Positions 33,988-46,058 of a stretch of DNA of 64,000 nucleotides are shown here, in pieces. A model generated the notes under the pieces. That model ran no database searches, had not been told where the DNA came from, and saw only the letters and a program-made list of their open reading frames with translations. The DNA comes from Saccopteryx bilineata (Eukaryota > Chordata > Mammalia > Chiroptera > Emballonuridae), in the NCBI RefSeq assembly GCF_036850765.1, contig NC_089493.1:132624239-132688238 (forward strand), given 5' to 3'. Every line of letters begins with the position of its first letter. The stretch's first letter is position 1. The position numbers and the translations under genes were made by a program.

Positions 33988-36900
33988 TTATGTTCCACCA
34001 ATGTATGGAATCATGTAGTTCCTGTTTTTTTCTGATTTACTTATTTCACTCAGTATAATGTTATCAAGATCCCACCATTTTGCTGTAAATGATCTGATGT
34101 CATCATTTCTTATGGCTGAGTAGTATTCCATAGTGTATATATGCCACATCTTCTTTATCCAGTCTTCTATTGAAGGGCTTTTTGGTTGTTTCCATGTCTT
34201 GGCCACTGTGAAGAGTGCTGCAATGAACATGGGGCTACATGTGTCTTTACGTATCAATGTTTCTGAGGTTTTGGGGTAAATCCCAGTAGAGGAATTGCTG
34301 GGTCATAAGGTAGTTCTATTTGCAGTTTTTTGAGGAACCACCATACTTTCCTCCATAATGGTTGTACTACTTTACAGTCCCACCAACAGTGAATGAGGGT
34401 TCCTTTTTCTCCACAGCCTCTCCAACATTTGCTATTACCCATCTTGTTGATAATAGCTAATCTAACAGGGGTGAGGTGGTATCTCATTGTAGTTTTGATT
34501 TGCATTTCTCTAATAACTAATGAAGCTGAGCACCTTTTCATATATCTGTTGGCCATTTGTATTTCTTCCTGGTAGAAGTGTCTGTTCATGTCCTCTTCCC
34601 ATTTTTTATTGGATTGTTTGTTTGTTCTTGTTGAGTTTTATGAATTCTTTGTAAATTTTGGATATTAGGCCCTTATCTGAGCTGTCATTTGAAAATGTCA
34701 GTTCCCATTTAGTTGGCTGTCTGTTTATTTTGATATCAGTTTCTCTTGCTGAGCAAAAACTTTTAATTCTGATGTAGTCCCATTCATTTATCTTTGCCTT
34801 CACTTCTCTTGCCATTGGAGTCAAGTTTAGAAAATGTTCTTTAAAACCCAGGTCCATGAGTTTAGTACCTATGTCTTCTTCTATGTACTTTATTGTTTCA
34901 GATCTTATATTTAGGTCTTTGATCCATTTTGAATTAATTTTAGTACACGGGGACAGGCTGTAGTCGAGTTTCATTCTTTTGCATGTGGCTTTCCAGTTTT
35001 CCCAACACCATTTGTTGAAGAGGCTTTCTTTTCTCCATTGTGTGTTGTTGGCCCCTTTATCAAAGATTATTTGACCATATATATGTGGTTTTATTTCTGG
35101 GCTTTCTATTCTGTTCCATTGGTCTGAGTGTCTATTTTTCGGCCAATACCATGCTGTTTTGATTATTGTGGCCCTATAATATAGTTTAAAGTCAGGTATT
35201 GTAATGCCCCCAGCTTCATTCTTTTTCCTTAGGATTGTTTTGGCTATTCAGGGTTTTTTATAGTTCCATATAAATCTGATGATTTTTTGTTCCATTTCTT
35301 TAAAAAATCTCATAGGAATTTTGATGGGAATTGCATTAAATTTGTATATTGCTTTGGATAATATGGCCATTTTGATTATATTTATTCTTCCTATCCAAGA
35401 ACAAAAAATATTTTTCCAGCTCATTGTATCTTTTTTGATTTCCCTTAACAATGCTTTGTAATTTTTATTATATAGGTCCTTTACGTTCTTTGTTATGTTT
35501 ATTCCTAGGTATTTTATTTTTTTTGTTGCAATCGTGAAGGGGATTATTCTTTTGAGTTCCTTCTCAGTTATTTTATTGTTGGCATATAGAAAGGCTATTG
35601 ACTTTTGTATGTTAATTTTGTATCCTGCGACCTTACTGTATTGGTTTATTGTCTCTAATAATCTTTTTGTGGAGTCCTTCGGGTTTTCGATGTATAGGAT
35701 CATATCATCAGCAAAAAGTGATACCTTTACTTCTTCTTTTCCGATATGGCTGCCTTTTATTTCTTTGTCTTGTCTGATTGCTCTGGCCAGAACTTCTAGC
35801 ACCATGTTAAATAAGAGTGGAGAGAGTGGACAACCCTGTCTTGTTCCTGATTTAAGGTAGAAAGTCCTCAGTTTTATGCCGTTTAATAGGATGTTGGCTG
35901 ATGGTTTATCATAAATGGCCTTTATCATGTTGAGATATTTTCCTTCTATACCCATTTTGTTGAGAGTCTTAAACATAAAATTGTGTTGTATTTTATCAAA
36001 AGCCTTTTCTGCATCTATTGATAAGATCATGTGGTTTTTGTTCTTTGTTTTGTTGATATGGTGTATTACGTTAACCGTTTTGCGTATGTTGAACCATCCT
36101 TGAGATTCTGGGATGAATCCCACTTGATCATGATGTATTATTTTTTTAATATGTTGTTGTATTCGATTTGCCAGTATTTTGTTTAGTATTTTAGCATCTG
36201 TATTCATTAGAGATATTGGTCTGTAGTTTTCTTTTTTTTGTGCCATCCTTGCCAGGTTTCGGTATGAGGGTTATGTTGGCCTCATAAAATGTGTTTGGAA
36301 GTATTGCTTCTTCTTCAATTTTTTGGAAGACTTTGAGTAGAATAGGAACCAAGTCTTCTTTGAATGTTTGATAGAATTCACTAGAATAACTCTCTGGGCC
36401 TGGACTTTTATTTTTGGGGAGGTTTTTAATAGTTTTTTCCATTTCCTCCCTGATGATTGGTCTGTTTAGGCTTTCTGCTTCTTCATGACTCAGTCTAGGA
36501 AGGTTGTATTGTTCTAGGAATTTATCCATTTCTTCTAGATTGTTGTATTTGGTGGCATATAGTTTTTCATAGTATTCTACAATAATTCTTTGTATATCTA
36601 TGATGTCTGTGGTTATCTCTCCTCTTTCATTTTGGATTTTATTTATTTGAGTCCTGTGCCTTTTTTCCTTGGTGAGTCTTGCCAAGGGTTTGTCAATTTT
36701 GTTGATCTTTTCAAAGAACCAGCTCCTTGTTTTATTGACTTTTTCTATAGTTTTTCTGTTCTCTATTTCATTTATTTCTGTTCTGATTTTTATTATCTCC
36801 TTTCTTCGGCTAGTTTTGGGTTGTCTTTGTTCTTCTTTTTCTAGTTCCTTAAGGTGTGAAGTTAAGTGGTTTACTTCGGCTCTCTCTTGCTTGTTCATAT

Positions 36901-37813
36901 AGGCCTGAAGTGATATGAACTTTCCTCTTATTACTGCTTTTGCTGCATCCCAGAGATTCTGATATGTCGTATTTTCATTTTCATTTGTCTGTATATATCT
37001 TTTGATCTCTGCGCTTATTTCTTCTTTGACCCATTCATTTTTTAGAAGTATGTTGTTTAGTTTCCACATTTTTGTGGGTTTTTCCCCCTCTTTTTTGCAG
37101 TTGAATTCTAGTTTCAAGGCTTTATGTTCAGAAAATATGCTTGGTACAATTTCAATTTTTCTAAATTTGCTGATATTGTCTTTGTGGCCCAACATATGGT
37201 CAATTCTTGAGAATGTTCCATGTACACTAGAGAAAAATGTGTACTCTGTCACTTTGGAATGAAGTGTCCTGTAGATGTCTATCATATCCAGGTGTTCTAG
37301 TATTTTGTTTAAGGCCACTATATCTTTATTGATTCTCTGTTTGGATGACCGATCTAGAGCCGTCAGCGGTGTATTCAGGTCTCCAAGTATGATTGTATTT
37401 TTGTTAGTTTTTGTTTTAAAGTCAATAAGTAGCTGTCTTATATATTTTGGTGCCCCTTGGTTTGCTGCATATATATTAAGGATTGTTATGTCTTCTAGAT
37501 TCAACTTCCCCTTAATCATTATGAAGTGACCATTTTTGTCTCTGAGTACTTTTTCTGTCTTGTAGTCAGCATTATTAGATATGAGTATTGCTACACCTGC
37601 TTTTTTTTGGGTGTTGTTTGCTTGGAGTATTGTTTTCCAGCCTTTCACTTTGAATTTGTTTTTATCCTTGTTGCTTAGATGTGTTTCTTGTAGGCAGCAT
37701 ATAGTTGGATTTTCTTTTTTAATCCATTCTGCTACTCTGTGTCTTTTTATTGGTAAGTTTAATCTATTTACATTTAGTGTAATTATTGACACTTGTGGGT
37801 TCCCTACTGCCAT
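33988..37813 (-). pseudogene. L1 ORF2 (endonuclease-reverse transcriptase), broken
   Basis: ORF2 starts at 37,813 ([16 protein letters not shown]). Its endonuclease motifs ([14 protein letters not shown]) and the 5' part of the RT are in one frame to 36,191. A one-base gain in an A run near 36,225 shifts the frame, and RT continues 36,246-35,248 with [14 protein letters not shown] to TGA change at about 35,250 then terminates it. The C-terminal part (Cys-rich '[18 protein letters not shown]') is recognisable at 34,254-34,589 and 33,988-34,257. The reading frame cannot make a full protein as written. Confidence 0.9.
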
Positions 37814-38115
37814 TTTATAAATTGCTTTCTGTTGGTTTTGTATCTTGTTTGATTCTTCTCTTTTGTTTTTCTATCATTTGTTTTTGTTTGTTTGTGTTCC
37901 ATACTTCTTTCCTCTGTTGCTACCTTTTATAAGTCAAGTGTTTTTGTGGTGGTTTTTTCAAGGGTGGTTACCATTAAGTAATGAAAAGGGTACCTACCAT
38001 ATTCATTGTAGTACCCTATCTTATGAGTATTTCTGCACTTCATCGTCCTTTTCTACTGTTAATCTCCATCCTCTCCCCCCCTTTTTTCCTTTGTTGTCAC
38101 AGTTTAAGTTTGGTT

Positions 38116-39133
38116 TTATTGTGTTCTTGGTGGAGCTGTTACTTGTGGTGTTGTTTTTTTTTGTTCTTTGAATCTGGTTGGAAAACCCCCTTTAGTATTT
38201 TCTGGAGTGGGGGCTTTCTGCTGATAAATTCTCTCATCTTTTTTGTATTTGTGAATGTTTTTATATCTCCTTCATACTTGAAGGATAGCTTTGATGGTTA
38301 TAGTATTCTTGGCTGAAAGTTCCTCTCTTTCAGGGCTTTAAATATTGGGGTCCACTCTCTTCTAGCTTGTATAATTTCTGCTGAGAAATCTGATGATAAT
38401 CTAATAGGCCTTCCTTTATATGTTGTACTCTTCTTTTCCCTGGTTGCCTTGAGAATTTTTTCTTTGTGATTGGTTTGTGTCATCTTTATTATGATGTGCC
38501 TTGGAGTGGGTTTGTTGGGGTTAAGAAAACTCGGTGTTCTGTTTGCTTCTTGAATTTGAGGCTTTAGTTCTTTCCACAGGCTTGGGAAGTTCTCGTCTAT
38601 TATTTGTTTGAGTATATTCTCCATTCCATTTTCTTTCTCTTTTCCCTCTGATATACCTATTATTCTTATTTTATTCTTTCTGATGGAGTCAGACAATTCC
38701 TGTAGGGCTTTCTCATTTTTTATTATTTTTGAGTCTCTTTCTTCTTCTCTCTGTTGTGCCTCAAGTTGTTTGTCTTCTATTTCACTAATCCTATCTTCAA
38801 TCTGGGCTGTTCTGTTAGCTAAGCTTGTTACCTCGTTTTTCAGGTCGTGAATGAGTTTTTCATTTCTGTTTGATTTGTTTTTATAGTTTCAATTTCCTTG
38901 ATAATATATTCTTTGTGTTCATTGAGTTGTTTTCTGATCTCCCTAAATTGCCTTTCTGTGTTTTCTTGTATATCTCTGAGTATTTTTAAGATTTCTATTT
39001 TAAATTCTCTGTCATTTAGCTCCAAGGCTTCCAATATGTTAAGGCTTTTCTCCATAGATTTTTCCACATCTATTTGTGTTACCTCTCTTTCTTTTGTATC
39101 CATAATATTCGATTTCCTCTTTCTTATTGGCAT
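38116..39133 (-). pseudogene. L1 ORF1 (RNA-binding chaperone), broken
   Basis: Begins MPIRKRKSNIMDTKEREVTQ at 39,133 and follows the intact ORF1 at 59,989. One missing A near 38,850 (MKNS-IHELK region) shifts the frame after about 95 codons. TAC to TAA near 38,300 adds a stop in the C-terminal domain just after NFQPRIL. Confidence 0.9.
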
Positions 39134-41460
39134 CTGAGGGTGGTCTTATTGATAGCACTAATTAGAATTAATAAAGAGTAAAAAGTGAAAAAAAAAGGTA
39201 CCCCCCCCCCACAAAAAAACAGTAATAATTTATTATTTCCCCCTTTTTTCTTTCTTCTCTTTCCCTCTTCTCCCCTCCTCAGGGAAATATTGTGATGACC
39301 TGTGAATTATATTAGCTAAATGGAACAAAAACTGCCTATAATGGACGGCCTGATTTGGGGTGAAGAGTTCAAGGGGCAAAAAAAGTGAGTAGGGACCTAC
39401 TAAATGGGAAAAAAAAGGAAGAAAGTCTTAGACAAGCATAAGATGATTTGCTTGTAAGTGATGGTCAACTAAGAGATATAATGAGAGAGATAAGAGGGAA
39501 CCAGAAAAAAGGAGAAGAAAAAGAATAATAAAGAAGAAAAAAATAAAAATAATAAGTAAAAATCTGTTGTATTAAGTGGAGCGAAGACTAAATACAATGG
39601 AGACCTTGGTTGGGAGGAATGCTAATGAGTTAAAAAGCAACGTAAAATTACCCAAACTGCCACAAAAATAAACAAACAAACAAACAAAAAAACAAAAACA
39701 AAAGCAAAAAAAAAAACAAAACACCTTGAGTTCCAAATTAACGAATTTGTTCGTGATTGAGGATTAAATGGGAGGAAAAGTAAAACGAGAAAAGAAAAAA
39801 CGAATAGAAAGGAAAAATTAAGAAAAAGGGAAAAACGAAGGAAGAAAAAAAAAGGAAGAGATAAAAAACAAAATAAAGCAAAACAAAAAAAACAAAAGAG
39901 GAGAGAGTGAGAGTTAAGTGTTTTGGAGTATAACCTTAAAGGAGGGTGATGATGAAGAAGAGAAATAAAATGTAACACTCATGGAGTGTGTAGTTCAAGA
40001 AAAGGGAAGCATAAGATGGGCAGAGAATAGAAGGACCGAGGTGTAGGAAATAGAAATAATAATAAAGGCAATAAGATATAAGAAACAAACAACAAAAAAA
40101 AAATTAGTGGAACAAGTTGTAAAGTCTGTGGATTTTTCTTGATTTTGAGAAGTTAACTTCTTCCTTTTTCTTTTCTCTCCCTCTTCCTGGTCGGTGACTC
40201 TGTACCCCAGGCTCTGCCCCTGTGTCACACTTAGGTAGGGAATTGCAGTTGATGGGATTCTATGGCAATGTCATATAATTGGCTTTAGTCTTGCTGGAAG
40301 TAAAGGCTTGTTGGCATTTGCAGGGTCCAACGATGAGAGAGTTTGCTTTCCTGGAGTCTCTCTCCTAGTCCCCCCTTCCTGAATTAGCAGCCTGGTGATC
40401 CAGCTATAAGGCTGCAACTGCTTCTGCCTGGGGAGTAAGAGGCTCAAAGAGCTGGGAAATCCCCACTCTATCCCCACTCAGCGCAAGGCTTTGGGAAAGG
40501 CTCTGGCAGTCAGAGCCTCCAGTGTAATCAGGTGGGGGTGGGAGTCAATTGTTGTCAAGGTGACTGTTCAGCGCCTAGCATTCAGTTGGACCACTCAACC
40601 CGGGCTTTCCACACTTTGTAGCCTGTTTTGGCTGGGAAGAAGAGGCACTAGTCTCTGCTTACGACTAGTGTAGTATAGATCTTTTTATCTGCCAAGTCCC
40701 TCTTGTTAGCGTTTATCCCTGAATATGGAGGCTCTATCAATCAGAAGTTGCCCTGGCCCCTTTAGCGAGAGGCACTAAAAAATATCACGCCTCTTGTCTT
40801 GGATCGCTGAACTGAGAGAGATCTTATCAATTAGAACCCATGGGTATGCAGATTTCATGGGTTAAGCTTATTTCAGTCATTGGGTCCGCAGCTGTGCTCC
40901 TGAACGTATTTCAGGCTGCCTGCGTGCCCCTCCCCCAATGCTTGATTGTTAGCTTGAATGGCTGGGTGAGGTGCCCCACCCACAGAGAGAATCTCCCAAG
41001 TAGGGAAGACCGCCCTGGCGCCTCTCCCGCTCGGCCCCGCCACTGGCGGCTGGGGCGCACCGGACACAGGATAATGGGCCACCCTGGGTGTGCGGGCCAG
41101 TAGGGTGCGCTGGGCGCGTGGAATGCCCAGGGCATGCGTGCGAATGGGGTGCTCCGGGCACCAGTGGCTGGGGACTCTCACTCGCAGTGTGCGGGCCTCT
41201 GGGAACGTTAGCGGTGCTCCCTCTGCAACCGGACCAGGCGCACGCCGGTGGCTGCTCGTCGCACCCAAGTGTGGGCTGACTCACCACAGATGCACTCCCT
41301 TCGTGGCTTGAATACACCCTCGTCTCTCAGATTCAAGTGATAACAGTCCTTTCGTTTTCAGTTTGTGTGGAACTCCGGAATGCTCCGAGGATAAATTTTT
41401 CTGTTTCTAGTTGATAAATTTGTTGTGATTTTGGGGAGATCTGTTGGACGCGCTGCTCAC

Positions 41461-41481
41461 GGTGCCATTTCCATGACGTCA
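41461..41481 (-). promoter_or_regulatory. CRE and YY1-like sites at L1 5' end
   Basis: The palindromic CRE core TGACGTCA (41,474-41,481) lies four bases inside the L1 5' end, with 'aaatggcacc' (YY1-like, AAnATGG core; 41,461-41,470 on the minus strand) next to it. The same pair occurs in the L1s at 46,034 and 57,631. Confidence 0.7.
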
Positions 41482-41484
41482 CTC

Positions 41485-42590
41485 TCCAGTTTTCTATTGA
41501 AGGGCTTTTTGGTTGTTTCCATGTCTTGGCCACTGTGAACAGTGCTGCAATGAATATGGGGCTACATGTGTCTTTACGTATCAATGTTTCTGAGGTTTTG
41601 AGGTATATACCCAGTAGAGGGATTGCTGGGTCATAAGTTAGTTCTCTTTGCAGTTTTTTGAGGAACCACCATACTTTCCTCCATAATGATTGTACTACTT
41701 TACAGTCCCACCAAAATTGGATGAGAGTTCCCTTTTCTCCGCAGACTCTCCAACATTTGCTATTACCTGTCTTGTTGATAATAGCTAATCTAACAGGGGT
41801 GAGGTGGTATCTCATTGTAGTTTTGATTTGCATTTCTCTAATAACTAACAAAGATGAGCATCTTTTCATATATCTGTTGGCCATTTCTATTTCTTCCTGG
41901 GAGAAGTGTCTGTTCATGTCCTCTTCCCATTTTTTATTGGATTGTTTGTTTGTTTGTTGTTGAGCTTTGTGAGTTCCTTGTAAATTTTGGATATTATGCC
42001 CTTATCTGAGCTATTGTTTGAAAATAACATTTCCCATTTAGTTGGTTGTCTGTTTATTTTGATATCAGTTTCTCTTGCTGAGCAAAAACTTTTTATTCTG
42101 ATGTAATCCCATTCATTTATCTTTGCCTTCACTTCTCTTGCCATTGGAGTCAAGTTCATAAAATGTTCTTTAAAACCCCGGTCCACTATGGAATACTACT
42201 CAGACATAAGAAATGACAACATCAGATTATTTACAGCAAAATGGTGGGATCTTGATAACATTATATGGAGTGAAATAAGTAAATTAGAAAAAAACAAGAA
42301 CTACATGATTCCATACATTGGTTGAACATAAAAAGAGACTAAGAGACATGGACAAGAGTGTGGTGGTTACCAGGGGTGGGGGGAGGGAGGACATGGGAGG
42401 GAAGGAAAAATAGGGTTAGGGGGAGGGAGAGGGGCACAAAGAAAACTAGATAGAGGGTGAAGGAGGACAATCTGACTCTGAGCGAGTTCTATGTAACATA
42501 ATTTAATGACAAGATAACCTAGACATGTTTTCTTTGAATATATGTATTCTGATTTATAATGTCATCCAATTAACATTTAAAAAATTTATT
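41485..42590 (+). mobile_element. Older twin-primed L1 3' end, split by a later L1
   Basis: 41,485-42,182 is ORF2 3' sequence inverted (minus), with its outer edge at 33,696-33,719 on the other side of the nested full-length L1. 42,183-42,590 is the rest of ORF2 and the 3'UTR in plus orientation ('atggaatactactcagacat' to the A-rich end). In L1 order the two parts abut with about ten bases missing, as expected of twin priming. An imperfect A/T-rich target duplication derived from the satellite ('ttttaaaaaaatatat') is visible at 33,677-33,695 and 42,589-42,610. Confidence 0.9.
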
Positions 42591-45500
42591 TTAAAAAATA
42601 TATATTTTCATAAGTGTGAATTGATTCTTACTAGTTTTATACTGAAGGAAACTAACAGTTATTTGAAGCATAATTCTTTCATTCACATAATGATACCAAG
42701 CAGTAATAGCACAGGTACATTACTGTGTAACAACACAGTCCTATTTCAATTCCTAACTCTGTTTTACCTAAAAAGCAGAAAACTGTGTAACTCTTGTAAA
42801 CACTGCAGTAAATTTGAAACCATACACGTGAGAGACACTAACTGAGATAACTTGAAACACTTCTTTGCAGAAACTCATGTGCAAAGAGTAACTAAATGAG
42901 TCATTTAACAATGCATGAAAAAATGTTTTGAAAACATATATCTTCATAAGTATGAATTGATTTTTACTAGTTTTTCAGGGAAAAAACACTAACAGTTATT
43001 TAAAACTTAATTCTTTCAGTCACTTAAAGATAATATACAGAAATAGTACAGGTACATTACTGAATAACAAAACTGAGTCCTATTTCAATTCCTAAGAGTG
43101 CTTTACCTGAAGAGCATACAGCTGTGTAAGTCTTTCAAATACTGCTGTAAATAGAATACAAACATACACAAGAGTGACACCAACTCAGATAAGTTTAAAC
43201 TCATGTTAGCAGAAACCTGCATTCAAAAAATGAGTAAATGAGCAGCGTAATAAAGCATTAGGATTTGTGTGGAAAAGACGTGTCTTCAAAAGTATGAAGT
43301 GATATTTACAAGTTCTTTTGAGAAGAAAATTAATGGTTATTTTTACAATAATTGTTTCATTCACTTAAAGATATCAAGCAGTAATAGTTCTGGTACATTA
43401 CTGTGTAACAAAACAGTCCTATACCAATTTTTAACTCTGTTGTACCTAAAAAGCAGTAAACTGTGTAACTCTTATAAATACTGTAGTAAATTTGAAACCA
43501 TACACATGAGAGACACTAACTCAGATAACTAAGAACACTTGTTAACAGAAAACAATGTGCTAAGAATAACTAAATGAGTCGTTTATCAATGCATTAAGAA
43601 ATGTGTTGAAAAAATATATCTTCTTATGTATGAATTGATCTTTACTAGTTTTTTACTGAAGGAAACTAACAGTTATTTGAAACAAATTCTTTCATTCACT
43701 TAAATACACCAAGCAGAAATAGTACAAGTACATTACTGTGTAACAAAACTGTGTACTATTCCAATTTCTAACTCTGTTTTACCTAAAAATCAGAAAACTG
43801 TGTAACTCTTGTAAATACTGCAGTACATTTGAAACCATACACATGAGAGACACTAACTGAGATAAACTTGAAACATTTCTTTGTAGAAATTTATGTGCAA
43901 AGAGTAACTAAATTAGTCCTTTAATAATGCATTAAAAAAGGTTTTGAAAAAATATATCTTCATAAGTATGAATTGATTTATACTATTTTTTAGAGAAAAA
44001 AATCTAAGAGTTTTTTGAAACATCATTCTTCCTGTCACTTAAAAATCTAAGCAGAAATAGTACAGGTAAAATACTGAGTAACAAAACTGAGTCCTCTTTC
44101 AATTCCTAAGAGTGCTTTACGTGAATACCAAACAGTTCTAATGGTCTTTTAATACTGCTGTAAATTTGAAACAAAAAAAAACACAAGAGTGACACTAACT
44201 AAGATAGATTAAACTCTTGTTAGCAGAAACCCGCATTCAAAGAATGACTAAATGAGCAGCGTAATAAAGCATTAGGATTTGTGTTGAAAAGATGTGTCTT
44301 CAAAAGTATGAATTGATATTTACAAGTTCTTTTGAGAGGAAAACTACCGGTTATTTGAACAATAATTGTTTAATCAGTTTGAGCAGTTAAGCATACACAG
44401 TATAGTTCAAAACTGCATAATTGAACTGAGTCTTATTTCAATTCCTAACACTGATATACGTAAAAAGCAGAAAACTGTGTAACTCCTATAAATACTGAAG
44501 TAAATTTGAAACCGTACACGTGAGAGACACTAACTGAGATAACTTGAAACACTTCTTAGCAGAAACTCACGTGCAAAGAGTAACTAAATGAATCATTTAA
44601 CAATGCATTAAAATATTTTGAAAACATATATCTTCATAAATGTGAATTGATTTTTACTAGTTTTTTACTGAAGGAAACTAACAGTTATTTGAAGCATAAT
44701 TCTTTTCTTCACATAATGATAGCAAATAGTAATAGTACAGGTACATTACTGTGTAACAACACAGTCCTATTTTAATTCCTAACTATGTTTTACCTAAAAA
44801 GCAGAAAACTGTGTAACTCTTGTAAATAGTGCAGTAAATTTGAAACCATACACATGAGAGACACTAACTGAGATAACTTGAAACACTTCTTTGCAGAAAC
44901 TCACGTGCAAAGAGTAACTAAATGAGTCGTTTAACAATGCATGAAAAAAATGTTTTGATAAAATATATCTTCATAAGTATGAATTGATTTTTACTAGTTT
45001 TTTAGACAAAAACCTAACAGGTATTTGAAACTTAATTCTTTCAGTCACTAAAGTATAATAAATAGAAATAGTACAGGCACATTATTGAGTAATAAAACTG
45101 AGTCCTTTTTCAATTCCTAACACTGCTTTACCTGAAGAGCAAACAGCTGTGTAAGTCTTTCAAACACTGCTGTAAATTTGAACACAAACATACACAAGAG
45201 TGACACCAACTGAGATAAGTTTAAACTCATGGTAGCAGAAATCGCATTCAAAGAATGACTAAATGAGCAGCATAATAAAGCATTAGAATTTGTGTGGAAA
45301 AGATGTGTCTTCAAAAGTATGAATTGATATTTACAAGTTCTTTTGAGAGGAAAACTACCAGTTATTTGAACAATAATTGTTTCAATCAGTTTGAGCAGTT
45401 AAGCATACACAGAATAGGTTCAAAACTGCATAATAAAACTTAGTCTTATTTCAATTCCTAACACTGATTATGTAAAAAGCAGAAAACTGTGTAACTCCTG

Positions 45501-46033
45501 TAAATACTGCAGTTAATTTGTAACCATACACTTGAGAGACACTGAGATAACTTGAAACACTTCTTAGCAGAAACACACGTGCAAAGAGTAACTAAATGAG
45601 TCATTTAACAATGCATTAAAAATGTTTTGAAAAAATATATCTTCATAAGCGTGAATTGATTTTTACTAGTTTTTTACTAAAGTAAACTAACAGTTATTTG
45701 AAGCATAATTCTTTCATTCACATAATGATACTTAGCAGTAATAGTACAGGTACATTACTGTGTATCAACACAGTCCTATTCCAATTCCTAACTATGTTTT
45801 ACCTAAAAAGCAGAAAACTGTGTAACTCTTGTAAATACTGCAGTAAATTTGAAACCATACACTTGAGAGACACTAACTGAGATAACTTGAAACACTTCTT
45901 AGCAGAAACTCACGTGCAAAGAGTAACTAAATGAGTCATTTAACAATGCATGAAAAAAATATTTTGAAAACATATTTCTTCATAAGTATGAATTGATTTT
46001 TACAAGTTTATTAGAGAAAAAAATTTAACAGTT
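42591..46033. repeat. Tandem satellite block 2 (about 336-bp monomers)
   Basis: Continues block 1 after the L1 insertion. Phase markers lie at about 42,899, 43,240, 43,576, 43,912, 44,254, 44,589, 44,924, 45,264, 45,598 and 45,932. Monomer order by marker is A-B-C-A-B-A-A-B-A-A. The fourth monomer is an A variant with 'attagtcctttaataatgc'. The 'acaggtacattactg' and 'ctgcagtaaatttgaaac' cores recur in most monomers. The block is interrupted at 46,033 by the plus-strand L1. Confidence 0.93.
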
Positions 46034-46037
46034 GAGA

Positions 46038-46058
46038 TGACGTCAGAGTAATGGCATG
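46038..46058 (+). promoter_or_regulatory. CRE and YY1-like sites at L1 5' end
   Basis: TGACGTCA at 46,038-46,045 is followed by 'gtaatggcat', a weak YY1-like core, at the same offset from the element start as in the younger copies. Confidence 0.65.

Larger units (their letters stand above)
33720..41484 (-). mobile_element. Full-length L1 (7.77 kb), young subfamily, nested
   Basis: The 5' end is at 41,484 (gagtgacgtcatgg on the minus strand), with a 5'UTR of about 2.35 kb to 39,134. ORF1 spans 39,133-38,116 and ORF2 37,813-33,988, with the 3'UTR and an A-rich end at 33,720. It is flanked by perfect 11-bp duplications TCCAGTTTTCT (33,709-33,719 and 41,485-41,495). The duplicated target is itself L1 sequence, so this copy inserted into the older L1 now split between 33,696-33,719 and 41,485-42,590. 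It is very similar to the copy at 57,631. Both ORFs carry disabling changes. Confidence 0.95.

Noticed and set aside
36590..37820. Open frames of 77-86 codons on the strand opposite L1 ORF2, rich in Phe/Leu/Ile/Ser and looking like membrane proteins.
   Set aside because: They are reverse-strand shadows of the A-rich L1 ORF2. The same frames recur opposite the other ORF2 copies (50,417-50,693; 62,228-62,540).
39622..39978. Phe/Leu-rich 118-codon frame (…LFVCLFIFVAVWVIL…) resembling a transmembrane protein.
   Set aside because: It is a translation of the T-rich L1 5'UTR tract. An equivalent appears at 59,199-59,438 in the sister copy.
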